Shown piece by piece: positions 32,871 to 45,723 of a stretch of 64,000 nucleotides of DNA. The first letter of the stretch is position 1. The number at the start of each line of letters is the position of its first letter. The DNA is from Molossus alvarezi (lineage: Eukaryota; Chordata; Mammalia; Chiroptera; Molossidae). The stretch lies in NCBI GenBank assembly GCA_037176705.1, contig CM073888.1, forward strand, positions 44,212,810 through 44,276,809, given 5' to 3'. The translations under genes were made by a program, and so were the position numbers. The notes beneath the pieces were generated by a model that ran no database searches, was not told where the DNA came from, and saw only the letters and a program-made list of their open reading frames with translations.

Positions 32871-34084
32871 AGTCGGTGAGATGACCACCATGAGGTTTTA
32901 TGTTCTTATATGGCATTCAAGCAGCTTAGACTGTCTGTGGGCGGCGGGGAGCCGCTGAGGATGGTGTGGTCAGATGTGAGGGCGGGACACCTGCAGCGCA
33001 GGGAGGCTATTTTAAAAGACTTTGTGTACTCTGTGGTGTCACAGTGAAGGCCCTAGTGCTGTCCTTGACCTTGGGGGTGGGAACATTGAGATATGAAGGA
33101 GGTATGAGAGGTGGAATCAACTCATGGGAGGGAGAAGTGAACGATAAGTTTACAAAAGGGGAGAATAAGATACACAGGGATGTGCTGGAAGAAAATCTGT
33201 ATTTTTTGTCTCCTTTAAAACCTTGGGTTTTTTTTATTTATGTAATATCCAAAATATATTAACTACATTTATATTATGTAGTACATGTACATAATTTATA
33301 AATGCAGAAATGGAAACACATTATGATGATGTTTATTTTTTCTTTATGGAATGTATTATCAAAAAAGTCTGGAAGCTACTGACCCAAACGCGTCCACGAG
33401 AGGCATCACCAGCCAGCGGTCAGTAAGCCACGGGGCAGGGAAGATTAAATAGGTGAGGTAACAAGATGACCGCCCGTCCTTTTACTTCTGCCGGTAATCA
33501 TTTTCCTTTTCAGAATAACCCAAAACATCTTTAAAGTTGGGCTAAAGGTACCAGAGGGGAAAGGTAATCCTTTCCGGTGGAAAGGATTCTAGTCTAAGCT
33601 GTCCTTGGCGCTGAAGAGTGTTGAGAGTGGAATGGATGGAGGCCATCTAACCCAACTTCTTCCTCCCATCCAGAGTCTCAGACAAGTAGGCACCTTGTTC
33701 GAACCCTCGGAGAGGTCGGCAGCCCAATCTTTCACAAGGAAGTTTGGACAGATAAAATTGGTCCAGAGTTCTCCCTTGTGCAAGGTGCAGTTCGCTTCCC
33801 TACATGCAGGAGCTTCTGCACATTAGTCTTCTTCCTTCCCTTAAAATACTTACAGAGCCGGTAACACCATGCATGGGGTTTCACTGTTCTCCCGGCACAC
33901 ATCACGCACAGTCTCACTGGACGCTCACAACTCCTCTGTGGCGTGGGTAGGCATGTGTGTGTTCTGATGAAAGATATGGGGCATTAAACTGAGAGTCCCA
34001 GGAAGAGCACCTTAGCTATTTTGCCCATAAACATAGGTCATGCCTGATATATAGGAGGCATTGACACACCAGGAGCCATCTGAC
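32871..34084. other. Intronic sequence, no gene recognised
   Basis: No confident feature. CATCTAACCCAACTTCTTCC near 33643 may be part of an ancient MIR3/L3-type repeat. Confidence 0.3.
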
Positions 34085-34250
34085 CCGAATTTCCATTCTG
34101 GTTCTGCCACTTTCTAGTAACAGGACCTTGGGCCAGTTATGTTGCCTTTGTAAGCTTCAGTTTCCCTATCTATAAAACAGGGGTGCTGCTGTCCTCCTCA
34201 GGGCACTGTTGGGAAGATTAAATTAGACAACTCTTGTTATCTTATTGTAA
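34085..34250 (+). repeat. MIR SINE
   Basis: GGTTCTGCCACTTTCTAGTAAC, GACCTTGGGCCAGTTATG, CTTCAGTTTCCCTATCTATAAA and GGGAAGATTAAATTAGAC are classic MIR landmarks. Confidence 0.8.
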
Positions 34251-34419
34251 AAGTGTGGCTTAGAGTCAGGTGTGCAACAAGTGTGAATTTACGTGCATTT
34301 CCTATCTTATTTCAAATAAGTTTTTAAAAAATCTATATACAGCATGGTGTTTATCTTTGTTTAATTTTATATCGGTGGTTCAATACTACCAGTTAATGGA
34401 GGTTATCCTGTTTTCTCCT

Positions 34420-35160
34420 ACCAGCTTTACTGAGATATAATTGACGGAAAACATGGTGTATGTTTAAGGTATACAACATGGTGATTGGATATATGTATGT
34501 ATTATGAAATTGTTACCACAGTAATGTTAGTTAACACATTCATTACCCCACATGTTAAAATTTTGTGTCTGTGAGAACTTTTAAGATTTACTATTTTAGC
34601 AACTTTCAAGTATATAATATAGTATTAACTATAATACAGTATCACCATGCTATGCATTAGTTCCCCAGAATAGTCATCTTATAAATGGAAGTGTGTACCC
34701 TTTTACCAGTATCTCCCCATTCCTCTCCCCACCCTGCCCCTGGCACCTACCAGTCTAACCTCTTGTTTCTAAGTTTGATTTTTTAGATTCCACATGTAAG
34801 TGAGATCATACAGTACTTGTCTTTCTTCATCTGACTTGTTTTACTTAGCATCATGCCCTCACATCCACTCAGGTTGTTGTAAATGGCATAGTGTCCTTCT
34901 TTTTTATGGCTGAATAATATTCATGTGTGTGTGTGCATGTGTGTGTGTGTGCGTGTGTCACATGTTCTTTACCCACGTATTGATGGACACTCAGGTTGCT
35001 CCCGTGTCTTGGCTAACATGAATAACGCTGCAGTGACTGGGTGGGATACAGATGTCTCTGAGATAATGATTTCATTTCCTTCAGTCATACACTCAGAAGT
35101 GGGATCATATGGTAGTTCTGTTTTTAATTTTTGAGGAACTAATGGGGGTTACTTTGGCAT
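34420..35160 (-). mobile_element. L1M 3' end, about 740 bp, antisense
   Basis: Begins at the reversed 3' terminus (AGCTTTACTGAGATATAATTG), then GTTAGTTAACACATTCATTACC, AGATTCCACATGTAAGTGAG and TACACTCAGAAGTGGGATCATATG, all in order. A (TG)n stretch at 34925-34956 interrupts it. Confidence 0.8.
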
Positions 35161-36988
35161 TTACTCCTGTCATTTGTCTTTTTGGATATCTCATAGTAAT
35201 CATTTATGTTATCTTGATTTTTTAAAAATAAGAAGTTTATTTTATTATTTCAGAGGTCCCAAAAAGATGTGTTATCAGAAAGAAATGTAAGCTATTTTCA
35301 TTTTGAGAAAAAAATTAAGCTTGCATTGGCTCCTTTATAAACATTTAATTTTATATGACATCTAATGGGTTACCTCACTGTGTTGCAGCCAAATTGGTAT
35401 TAAATGGGAAAGGAATGAGGATAGGTTTTTTGTTTTTTTTTAATTTGGAATTTTTTCTTCATGAAGTTATGTGATAAATGCATATGTGTGTCTCTGGAAT
35501 GAAGTATTTGAAGGGAAGGATCAGCTCCATTGGACTCCCTTTATCCCTTCATTCTTCTCATGTCTGTCTGGAGGGAAAAAAATAACATTTTTATTTTCAT
35601 CCTGAGAAATGTGCCACTTTCTGAGGTTTTAAATCTTGCTAATGTGAGCGCCCTTTGACAACTGCTAGCTAATGTTTAAGTGTATATTTAGTCTGCTGAA
35701 CTGGACACTGTCCGAGGACTGGGATCCGGAAAGAACCTTTCACGGTGTTCCTGGCACAGGGCACAGTGCTAGAGTGACTTACTAGCTGTCTTCTGATGGG
35801 ATGAAATGTTACTTATTGCTGTCTCTGTTGAAATTTAATGAATGCAGGTTCATTAATATATCTTAGGAGTTTACTGCTATATCTTTTAGTTCAGAAACAG
35901 ACACTGTAGGTAAAATATATCAGTTCAGAAAAAAAATTTTTTTTTAATATACAGAACTATAGTGAGTGCCTTTCTACAGAGACAGTAGAAATAATTAAAA
36001 TACTTTGTTATCAATGTTAATAGTGCTTTGGACCTCCCCAGAATTTTTCCTCTTGGGAAATGCATGTTTTCATTGGTCCCCTAACACTTTGCCGATGGAG
36101 GTGGTGCCATGGGCCCTAAGTGAACTTACTCGGTCCAGGGTACATATGAGACGTCTCATTTCCAGAATTCCATATCTCTTGTCCAGATTTAGCCCAATAG
36201 CATACTTCTGCAAAGATGAAATCTTTCCCCATCTCTTTTAAAAACATTTTCCTCCAGTAAGTTCAGCTGAATGGGGAGTCTGTTATCTGTTGTATCCATT
36301 TTTTATCAACTTCCTGGGCTCTTGAGGGATATTAAGCAGAGAAGAATTCAAGGCCAGACAAAGTGTGGGTGAGGGTATCTCCAGTTACGATGTTGACTTT
36401 GGGAAGGATGCATCATGCATCCTGTCTATTTCTTCCCTCCGTGGTGGAGTTGCTTGTGTATCTAGTTTTTGCGATGGCCAGTTCTTCTCTGCAGTAAAGG
36501 CTTCACTCTTTATTTTATCTCATATTAGTTACTATTTCTAAATTCATTTTTTCTGTATGCTGAATCACAGGTCTTTCCATTTTCTTCCAACATTTCGGCA
36601 TTTGGACTCCTCAACACGATTTTGAGAACAAAATCCTAATGTCCCGACTTCAGCAAGAAGTGCTTGCATTCGGGAGCTCCGATTACTGACTATTCCTTAT
36701 GTTCCAGAAAAACATGTCTAAGATTTGCCACTTGAGGTTTTCTAAATATTAATGCTATTTAATGTAATTAAATTATTTTTAGAAACATGTCACATAGCAC
36801 CATAGCTGAGGGGTTTGCTGAGCCACACCCAGTGACATGTGATAGGACTTTTCAGTTGGAAATTTTTTGTTTAGGGTCATATTTAATGCAGTTAATAGTA
36901 TGATATGATCAACGTAATTCCTCACCAGGGAGTATAAATTGATACACACTTTTAGAAGTCTATCTAAAGGAAATAATCATAGTTTAAA
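35161..36988. other. Intronic sequence, nothing recognised
   Basis: No repeat or gene signature recognised over about 1.8 kb. Confidence 0.35.
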
Positions 36989-37199
36989 ATTTTTTTTTTA
37001 TTGATTTTTAGAGAGAGGAAGTGGGGAGAGAGAGAGAAACATCAATGTGAGAGAGAAACATCAATCAGTTGCCTCCTGTACTAACCCCGACAGGGGACTG
37101 AACCCCAAACCTGAGTATCTGCCCTGACTGGAAATTGAGCCTACCACCTTTTGGTACAGGGGTGACACTCCAGCCAACTGAGCAACACCAGACAGGGCA
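36989..37199 (-). mobile_element. VES SINE, short form, - orientation
   Basis: T run at about 36989-37000, GA tract, head complement CCAGACAGGGC at 37197. No hairpin tail. Confidence 0.88.
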
Positions 37200-37210
37200 T
37201 CATAGTTTTC

Positions 37211-37462
37211 TTTTTTTTTTTTATCCTCACCCGAGGACATTTTTCCATTTTTTGTTCAGATAGAGCGGGAGGGAGAGAGAGGAAGAGAGAGAGAGAGAGA
37301 AACATCGATGTGAAGGGACACATCGAGTGGCTGCCACCCGCACGACCAACCAGGGCCGGGGACAAACTGCAACCGAGGTACGTGCCCTTAGCGGGAACCG
37401 AACCCGGGTCTCTCTGTACCGCAGGCTGACGCTCCAACCACTGAGCCAAACCGGCCAGGGCT
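37211..37462 (-). mobile_element. VES SINE, full length, - orientation, young-looking
   Basis: Hairpin at 37224-37237 and head complement CGGCCAGGGCT at 37462. TAGTTTTCTTT before and after is the target duplication. Nearly the same sequence as the copies at 17816, 51672 and 63538. Confidence 0.93.
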
Positions 37463-37899
37463 CGTAGTTTTCTTTAAAAAATAAATAAATTATAGGCCAT
37501 ATAAATATCTAAGTCAAGAAATAGTGAAATCAGTTATGGCACGCACAAGGGTTGGAATATTATAGAACCACTAAAATTATGACTCTGAAAAGGATTCAAA
37601 GATGAGAAACTTTCAAGACATATCATTCAGTGGGGGTGGGGGGGAATTGGGGAAATCTATGGTGAATAAAATATTCACCAGAATATTACAGTTGTTATTT
37701 CTGAGTAAATGAGGTGACAGTCTTCTTTGTGTGTTTCTGCATTTCCCTGTGTACAGTTTTCTGTGTCAAGTATGCATTGCATGATGATTAAATGCATGAG
37801 CACAATGATGCCGGGCCCATAGTGAGCTCTCAAATCCAAACTTGTACTGTTGCTGTGAGGTTCACTTTTACAGCAAGAAAATTATTTTTCAAGCCTATT
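37463..37899. other. Intronic sequence, nothing recognised
   Basis: No repeat or gene signature recognised. Confidence 0.3.
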
Positions 37900-38045
37900 C
37901 TAATTGAAGTTAATTGTGTATGTAACCACTTGTTTACTGTCTGTCCTCCATTGACTGTGGTCCATTATCTGTCATGCCGAGTCTTCCTCCAGCATATGAC
38001 TTGGTTCCTGACACATCGTTAAGTGTTCGATGAATAATTGTTTAG
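37900..38045 (+). repeat. L2 LINE 3' terminus
   Basis: CTTGGTTCCTGACACATCG and GTTCGATGAATAATTGTTTAG correspond to the 3' end of L2. Confidence 0.55.
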
Positions 38046-38299
38046 ACCTTCAAAAGATTAGATTTTTAAATGTTTTCTCTTATTTTGGTTTCCTCGCAGG
38101 AAGGTCACCAGTGAGAAAGCTGTTAAAAATTCTCCATTGGGAACAGCTAGCATTTCATGCTTCTATGAGTGTTGAAATGTATGTGAACAAAGAAATTGCG
38201 TGTACTAAATTAATAGTATGTCGTGAACCAGAAATATGTTTATTGGCATATTTTATGTAAAAATTGGCACTGAGATGTCTTTAAAATCTTTCCGAAAGG

Positions 38300-38488
38300 G
38301 CCCTGGCTGGGTGGTTCAGATGGTTGGAGCATTGTCCTGTACACCAAAAGGTGGTGGGTCCAATTCCTGATCAGGGCACATGCCCAATTGTGGGTTTGAT
38401 CCCATTTGGGGGGTGTACAGGAGGCTGCCAGTCGATGTTTTTTCTCTCTTCCTTCCTCTTTCTCTAAAATCAATTAAATCCACCTCCC
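38300..38488 (+). mobile_element. VES SINE, short form
   Basis: Head GCCCTGGCTGGGTGGTTCAG, GTCCTGTACACCAAAAGGTGG and TTCTCTAAAATC tail. Confidence 0.88.
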
Positions 38489-38898
38489 CACCCCCGCCAA
38501 GTTATAGTTTTCTAATTTAGAACACACAAAATAAGATTATGACAAAGCTACCTCATACATCCTTCTGGACTGGTCCTAAGGTTACAAGTTTAAGCAAGAG
38601 TAGGTGCTTGAAATAACCTGGCAGGTATTTTGGTGGGATGATAGAAGTCTATTTGCTTGTACAAAGATCCATGATTCTGTGAAAGGACACAAATTAAATC
38701 TGTAGTTGGTTACAAATTATACTATACAAAGTTTCTTAATTGTAGCGAGTCACTTCCCAGGGCTTGTGGATTGGGAGTAATGAAATTTAGCAAGAATTAC
38801 CAGCTGCTGTTTATGAAACCAGCCGATAAAATGCACTTCATGAAAGTAAAGTGCTGACAGCAGCGCTTATTGTTTAAAGCATAATAATCATTTAAAAA
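38489..38898. other. Intronic sequence, nothing recognised
   Basis: No repeat or gene signature recognised. Confidence 0.3.
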
Positions 38899-39076
38899 CA
38901 TTTTTTTAGTGATTGATTTTACAGGAAGGGGGAGAGAGAGAGAGAGAGATGGACTTGTGGTTCCACTTATGTATGCTTTCTTTGGGTGATTCTTGTGTGT
39001 GCCCTGACCGGGGATCCAACCCACAACCTTGGAAATGGGATGATGCTCTAACCAGCCGAACTACCCGGACAGGGCA
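38899..39076 (-). mobile_element. VES SINE, short form, - orientation
   Basis: GA tract at 38930-38950, GACCGGGGATCCAACCC and head complement CGGACAGGGC at 39074. ATAATCAT lies on both sides. Confidence 0.85.
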
Positions 39077-40077
39077 TAATCATGTTTATTGTAGCTCTCT
39101 GAGACAGAGTGTATCTTAGGTGTACCAGAGGAAATTGAGAGTAATGTGCTTTTTTAAAAAAAATGTGCCCTTACTTACATGAAACCAACATAAAAAGTTT
39201 GAAGAACCCTTTATCAGAGGTCTCAGTTTTATATAAACTGAAAAAAAAAATTGCAGAATTGGAAAGTCACTATTATGTTGGAAATATAAGCACTTCAGAA
39301 ATATGAACTCAGAAAACAGGCGCTTGGAAAAAATTTTAATATCAGGAGTCACAGACCTTGTGAACTCAAAAATCCTTAAAATCTTGATTTTAGGAATCTC
39401 AGAAATAGTGTTGAAATACCATAGGATAGAAAAGAATAATCAGGGGGAGGTAGAAGAGGGTAATGGGGGGATAAATGATGATGGAAGGAAATTTGACTTG
39501 TGGTGGTGAACACACATACATTAAAGAAAAATAATAAAAATAAAACAAAACAAAAATGAAAGAAAAGAATAATCAGGGAGTTTGATGTAATCAGAACCTC
39601 ATAGCCTGTTATGGGAAATAGCATTTGGCAAAGCCTGTTAAGCTACTGTAAAGGAATGTTAATCTCATTTATCAGCTGCATGTACTGTATTTATCACATA
39701 ATTCGAATATTTATGACCCTGTAAATATATTTAATAGTGAAATTACAGTGTTTGTGAAACTCAGATTCCAAAATGAATACAACCCTTTGATGGAGAATAC
39801 TACAAAATTCAAAATGTTTCTACCGTTTAGCAGTAGTCTGTGTCCTATGGGACAATTACTTCTGACTAAAGTGCTGTGAGAAACAGAACGATGTATGTCG
39901 AAACTGACTGTGACGACAAATGTGAGTCAGTTAATTTGTTGTTTATTCAAAAATAGATAACTAGAGTATTTTCTCTATTTAGGAGCAAGTACAATTTACT
40001 ATATTTTCTCACTAGAGTTTATATATCATTTTGGTTGACTTTATTTCTATTTGCTTAGAAATTATTAATGAACCTTT
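39077..40077. other. Intronic sequence, nothing recognised
   Basis: A-rich; no confident repeat or gene. Confidence 0.3.

Positions 40078-40123
<46 letters not shown>
40078..40123. repeat. (GATA)n microsatellite
   Basis: About eleven uninterrupted TAGA/GATA units, likely polymorphic in length. Confidence 0.95.
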
Positions 40124-41122
40124 TGAACCTGGCTTTGGAATTGAACTGCTCATCTAAAGGAGCAGTAATATTGAAAATGAAAATAGTGGACGGGAATGCT
40201 TCTTTAATTTTGTAATCTGTGCTTATTTCTTTCGTGTGTTTATGTTTTGGGAAAACTTGACTCTCTGCCAATGATTACTTCTTTGCAAACATGAACCCAC
40301 AAAAAGGCACTTTTCTCTTTAGTAGAATTTAAATGCTCATTGTTCCTCTGGAAAGTATAATCTAATAGGAAAATACAGTTCATATTAGAACAACAACAAC
40401 GAAAAAGCCTGTAATTAAGATGTGTCTCAGTCACATTATTTTCCTGTCTTTTGTTGAAACAGAAACATGGATTCATTTAGGTAAATAAAGTTGCTGGTGG
40501 GTGAAACATGTTTCAAAGGTTATAGTAATGTTACAAATATCTGATTACTTCATTTTGATTCTCTAAAATATAAACAAATTCCTCTTTTATACAATTTGGG
40601 TATATCTGGTTACTTCACATTTTGAGGTTAATTTAGATTCATTTAGGTTAATTCGCATGTTGCTGTCCTTTGTGGACACAAGAGAGAAGTGATTAAGAGA
40701 GTGAGGGGGGTGAAAATAAATTCTAAATTCAGCTCTCAGCTTATAGTCACCATCATTCTAATCAGTGGCCTCACTTTCATGGGTTGTTGGGAGGATTACC
40801 TGAAATCCCCACAAATATGTGGAAAGTGCTAAGAATGTATGCCTGGAGTCATCGAGGGTTCTCATACACTGCTATTACACAGCTGACAGTCGAGCCTCTG
40901 CATGTGGGTTCCTTTCTTAAAAACCCTTTGCCTTTCCGCCATTCCCACTTGGGAGAGTTAGCAGCTAGTTGGGACCCTCTGCTTTAAAAAGTTGACAAAG
41001 AAAAAAAAATCTAGAATGCAAGTGAGCTCTCTTTTTCTAATAACAATGTTAGAGAAGTTTTGGTAAATCAGATGCTTGATCCTGTCATTGTCTGTGCTGT
41101 TGTCTGCCTCGCTGGTATAGAG
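40124..41122. other. Intronic sequence, nothing certain
   Basis: A weak MIR-like stretch (GTTGGGAGGATTACCTGAAAT) is at about 40755-40860. Otherwise nothing recognised. Confidence 0.3.
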
Positions 41123-41337
41123 CAGGAGTCAGCAGACATTGTTTTGAGAGGAGCCAGGAAGTAAACACTTGCCTTTGTAGGTCTTAGGGTCTCTTCCACA
41201 ACTACTCTGCTCTATCATTGCCACCAAGACCAGCCACAGACAGGATGTAAATTAATGGGCATGGCTGCATTCAGTGAAGCTGTATTTATGAAAACTGGCT
41301 GGAAGCTGGATTTGGCCCATGTAGTTTGCCAACCCTG
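41123..41337 (+). mobile_element. MER20-like hAT-Charlie MITE
   Basis: Starts CAGGAGTCAGCAGACATTG and ends GTTTGCCAACCCTG, the inverted termini of this family. CACAACTACTCTGCTC, TGGGCATGGCTGCATTCAG and GGATTTGGCCCATG are in the right order over about 215 bp. Flanks do not give a clean 8-bp duplication. Family name from memory of the pattern. Confidence 0.75.
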
Positions 41338-41424
41338 ATGCAGATAATTGAGACTTTGGTGTTTTTCTTTTATAATCAGAAATAAAGTCTTGCCTTCAAA
41401 GGTATAGTAATTCATTATTTAGTT

Positions 41425-41712
41425 TAATATATATATAAATTTAAATATATAAATTTATATTAAATAATTAAAATAAAAATTAATTAAATAATAAAATTAA
41501 ATAATTAAATAAAAATGAAATATATATAAATTTAATATAAATTTAAAAATATATAAATTTATTTAAAATAAAATAAATAAATATATATTTATTATATATA
41601 TTTTATATATATATATAAATTTAATATACATTTAAATATATATAAATTTATTTAAAATAAAATAAATAAATATATATTTATTATATTATATATATATATA
41701 TATTTATTTATC
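41425..41712. repeat. AT-rich low-complexity tract
   Basis: Almost pure A and T, with TATATAAATTTA, TAAATAAATAT and TTTAAAATAAAAT units repeated several times; 41572-41600 and 41660-41690 share an ATAAATAAATATATATTTATTA block, so the tract grew by internal duplication. Self-complementary over long stretches. Confidence 0.95.
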
Positions 41713-41869
41713 CTGAAAGGATAAACTGTCAATGTTTGATTTTTGAGGCTGTGTGATAATTCATCTCCAGAACAGGGTGGGGTGATGGGAATGCCTCCAT
41801 TGCCTGAGAGATTAGACTTTATACCTTGTTACTCATAATGTTGTACATGTTGCATTATATTAGTATTCA

Positions 41870-41990
41870 GTTCTGGCTTTGCAGTTAGATGGCTTCACCT
41901 TGTAGTTCTGCCCCTTCCTGGCCGCAAGCATGACTGGTGGTGTGCTTCCTTAGGACTCAGTTTCCTCATTGGCAAAATAGTGCTAATTCT
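41870..41990 (+). repeat. MIR fragment
   Basis: GTAGTTCTGCCCCTTCCTGG, CTCAGTTTCCTCATTGGCAAA and ATAGTGCTAATTC match MIR. Confidence 0.65.
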
Positions 41991-42275
41991 TGTTGGGTTG
42001 CACTTAAAGTTTAGGGCTCTATGCCTGAAAAAGATAAACTCATCAATGGTAGTTCTCAAAAACTTGGGTGAGAATCTTATCCCGAAGGCTACTTGCTTTT
42101 TAAAGAGTTATTTTGTTATTTTACATTTTATATTTATTTTCAAGGGGGAAAATACACTTCTGTGTACTTACACACTCACGGTTTGAACTATGCTTCAAAC
42201 TGTTTGTACTGAAAGACAACTTTTTTTTTTTTTTTCCTAATCTGGTATGGGCTAATGCTTTTTAAACATATAATA

Positions 42276-42760
42276 CAAAAGTTCCCACTTATCCACAGGG
42301 GCTATGTCCCAAGACCCCCCAAGTGGATGTCTGAAACCATGGATAGCACTGAACCTTATATATACTGTTTACTCCTATGCATACATACCTGTAATAAAGT
42401 TTAATTTATAAATTAGGCACAGTAAGAGATTGATAATAACCAATAACAAACAGAACAATTATAACATTATACTGTAATAAAAGTTATGTGCATGTGGTCT
42501 CTCTCCCTGCTGACTGACCTGCTAGCCAGGACAGCCGCGAGTGACTAAGGGGTGCGAGGGCCTGTTCAGCGAGGACACACTGGACAGACATGGGTCCCGC
42601 CCCAGGCCACACAGCGCGGGACAGTGCCGGGTTTGCTCCCCCTGCTCAGAATGGTAGGCAGTTTAAAACTTTTAAGTGGTTAATTTCTGGAATTTTTTAA
42701 TTATTTTCAGATCACAGGTAACTGCAGACAGTGAAACCTTGGATAAGCGGGGTACTACTG
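42276..42760. mobile_element. Tigger-type non-autonomous DNA transposon, TA-flanked
   Basis: Left end CAAAAGTTCCCACTTATCC and right end, on the other strand, CAGTAGTACCCCGCTTATCC form inverted termini, with TA at 42274-42275 and 42761-42762. AGTGGATGTCTGAAACCATGG and TATAAATTAGGCACAGTAAGAG are interior landmarks of this pogo-like MITE family. 42505-42650 is GC-rich and does not fit the usual interior. No coding capacity. Confidence 0.75.
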
Positions 42761-43179
42761 TAAAATGAATGTATTGCAAAATTGACAGAAAGACAAACAG
42801 AACACATACCAAGCCCCATTTTTCTTTTAATAAGATCCATCCAACACATAAAGTGTCTAAATGCTTATTCTCACTTCCCTGCTTATTTCTCTGGGGACCA
42901 GTAGTAAACAGTTGGCCGGCGGCTACTGGTCCTCAGTCCACACTTTCCAGAGCAGTGGTTTTGGGGGAAGTTAGTTGTCCCTTCTTCTTAAAGGGTGGTC
43001 ACCAACTATTTTCTTACCCAAATTCATGTTCAGCCCAACCCCCTCCACTGCTAAAGCAGGATGGTTTGCCTTAAGGTCACTGGGAATTCTCACTGGGGAG
43101 TAGGCCTTGGTAGTTTGCTGCAGGCCAGGATAACCCTTGGCAGGGGTCCCAGTGGTTACAATGCTGACTCTGAGGATCC

Positions 43180-43425
43180 AGCCCTCACAGAGTGTGGGTA
43201 CAGGGATCACAGGCCCTCAGCTTCCCCTCCATCCTCTGTGACCCAACATCACCTCCCACTGCCTCTATTAAACCACATATTTATACTGTCATTGTTTTCT
43301 CTGCCTCCCCCACAAAACTGTGGGCTTTACAAGGATAGGGGTTATTTTATTCTTTTTGGCTCCCTGGCTCTTAGCACACCCTAGGTGTGTCTTGACAGTA
43401 TTGATGTGTGAATGAATGAGTGGGT
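43180..43425 (+). repeat. L2 LINE 3' end
   Basis: TACTGTCATTGTTTTCTCTGCC, CTGTGGGCTTTACAAGGATAGG, CTCTTAGCACACCCTAGG and GTGTGAATGAATGAGTG follow the L2 3' UTR in order. Confidence 0.7.
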
Positions 43426-44099
43426 GATGCTGTCCAGGCCTCTCACCGGCCTGACATCCTTTATCTGCATGCTCTTCACTTTGCTAGGGTCCCTCTCAAA
43501 AATATAACCAGGCTGGGAGGGGCGAGGGAGGAGAGGGGGTGCACTCCTGAACAACACATTGCTGTCAACACTTTTCGATGCCCATAATCCAGAAGAACAC
43601 GCACCGCCTGTTTGGAAAGTGGACTTTTTCTCATTCCTCGCCTGTGGTGCTGACGGTGTGACAGCTCCACAGCAAAGCTGCCAGCAGCCCCCGCACAGCG
43701 GTCACACCGACTTTCTGGAAGCCGGCAGGGTCATGCCTTGGCTGAGCTGCAATTCAGTGGCACTGAGCTCTTGAGATCATAGGTGGTCAATTTTTGAGTA
43801 GACACAATGGGTGTGAACATGTGACTGGGCTGGAATGTATCCAAGTGCTTGTGTGGGATATTACAGATCATTGACGCATTACAGGAAACCATTTATGGAT
43901 ATTTTCTGATACATAGATGAAATAATGTCACTTTACGATGGGGATAGAAGAGGGTATAAGACTGTCATTGGCATGGTCCTACTCATTTTCAAGGAGGAAA
44001 AAAAAAAACCTTGCCAAAAGTATGTTGATAGCCTATGGTAATAGAGTAGGTTTTTGGCAATTGATTATATTTTTGTTTGTGGACCAGTAGAGGTCATAG
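43426..44099. other. Intronic sequence, nothing recognised
   Basis: No repeat or gene signature recognised. Confidence 0.3.
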
Positions 44100-44290
44100 C
44101 ATACTGACTAAAGGCTGACTTTGGAGCAGGATGTCTGGGTTCCCATCTCAGCTATATGACCTTGTTCAAGTCCTGAAACCTCTTTGACCCTCACTTTCCT
44201 TATTTTTAAACGGGGGGTAATAATAATACAGAGGCACAGATTATTGTGAAGATTAAATGCATTCATTCATGTAAAGCACTTAGTGGTGCC
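44100..44290 (+). repeat. MIR SINE
   Basis: AGGCTGACTTTGGAGCAGG, CAGCTATATGACCTTGTTCAAG, CACTTTCCTTATTTTTAAACGG and GTGAAGATTAAATGCATTC are MIR landmarks in order. Confidence 0.75.
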
Positions 44291-45723
44291 AATATTTCTT
44301 TAGCACTCATTATTACCACTTAATGTGCATAGATTCTTTGTTGGTATGGAAACACTTTTGAAAAAAAAAAAAAATAGCCTTCAGAGTACCAACAGCAGTT
44401 GTCTTTGAAAACAACTCTTCTATGCAGAGTGCTAATTTAACATTTAACCATTTTATATATATTAATTTATTCTTCTAGACTCCTTCTTGAAATAAAAGTT
44501 ACTTTAACTTTTAAACATTTGACATTGAAGTGATTTATAGCTTATTAAAATAAATCACTAAAACCTTAGCAAAACTAATAAGCAAACCATATTAAACAAA
44601 GCTCTAATTCAATGGAATATAATATTAGAAGATATTATGAAAACTTGCAATATAGAAAATAAATGAAAAATTTAATGTAGAGTTCTATGTACAGCATGAA
44701 CATAATTAAGTGAATTTTGCATTTTAAGGTGAATAGATAAAAGCTATATTATAGTGTTGGGATTAAGGATGGCTCTTTTTTCTTCTCCACCTTCCAAAGT
44801 TTATAATGTTGCAGTAAGGTTTTATAGTTAAAATATTTTAAAGACCAAACATCTGTTATTCACTCTAATTGCTCAAAATGATAGACATTTAAAAAATCAT
44901 ATTGAATCTAAGTCTTTTATTATAGCTAGAAAATTTATTGACTTCATTTACAAAATGTTTGTTAAAATCAAGAAACGGCTTTGTAAATTAAGTAACTTCC
45001 TAGTTTAGGTCCACATATTAATTCGATAGCTACACAGGAGCCAGAACAGTTCTCTCAAAGCGCTCAGTCCATGATATTTTGTAGGCATTTCATAAAGGAA
45101 CTTTTCAAGGCCACTGGTAAGTCAGTAGCAGAAACTTCCTCTGTGGATGCGTTAAGGGGATCCCCAGAGATCATTGCTGGTTCCTGAATCCAGTGTGGAG
45201 ATATCCAGTTACAACCCAGGGAAAGTACAGATCTGGTTCATCATGTGATCACAGTTACCTTCAGGGGCCGGATGACAGCCTGCCAGGCTGACATCTGTCC
45301 CGCAGGCCATGCGGGCCCACCTGCCATGGCCATTATTCCCACTTAGGGTCAGGCCAACAGGGACCTTTCATAATTGAATCCTGGAAGTTTTCCTTTTCAT
45401 GAAGTTTTCAAAGTAGAATGAAAGACTCAGCAGGGCAAATGGTGGTGTGATTGAACCCAGGTCAGCCTCTTAAATTGCAGGACCACTTCTTGGTTACACA
45501 TGGGGCTGCCCTTTGTCCATCTCAGGCTATTCCCTAAACTTCTCTTGAAATAGAACACATTGTCATAGTTGCAAAGGTAATTTACCAAGGTAAGTCTTCT
45601 AACCTGAAATTAGAAGGAAAACATTTTTAAAATTTCATTGTTGAAGTGTTCCATATGGTAGACACAGACATATATCTCATTGCAGATGCTCTGGTTCTTG
45701 TGACCAAACATCTTCCTAAATGG

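Noticed and set aside
37141..37449. Frames that read MAQWLER-like starts followed by Leu/Ser-rich tails (also 17792, 29293, 51684, 63551)
   Set aside because: These are translations of VES SINEs: the same protein-like string recurs because the repeat recurs.
40078..40123. Regular short direct repeats that could suggest a CRISPR-like array
   Set aside because: Plain GATA microsatellite with no spacers, in a mammalian intron.
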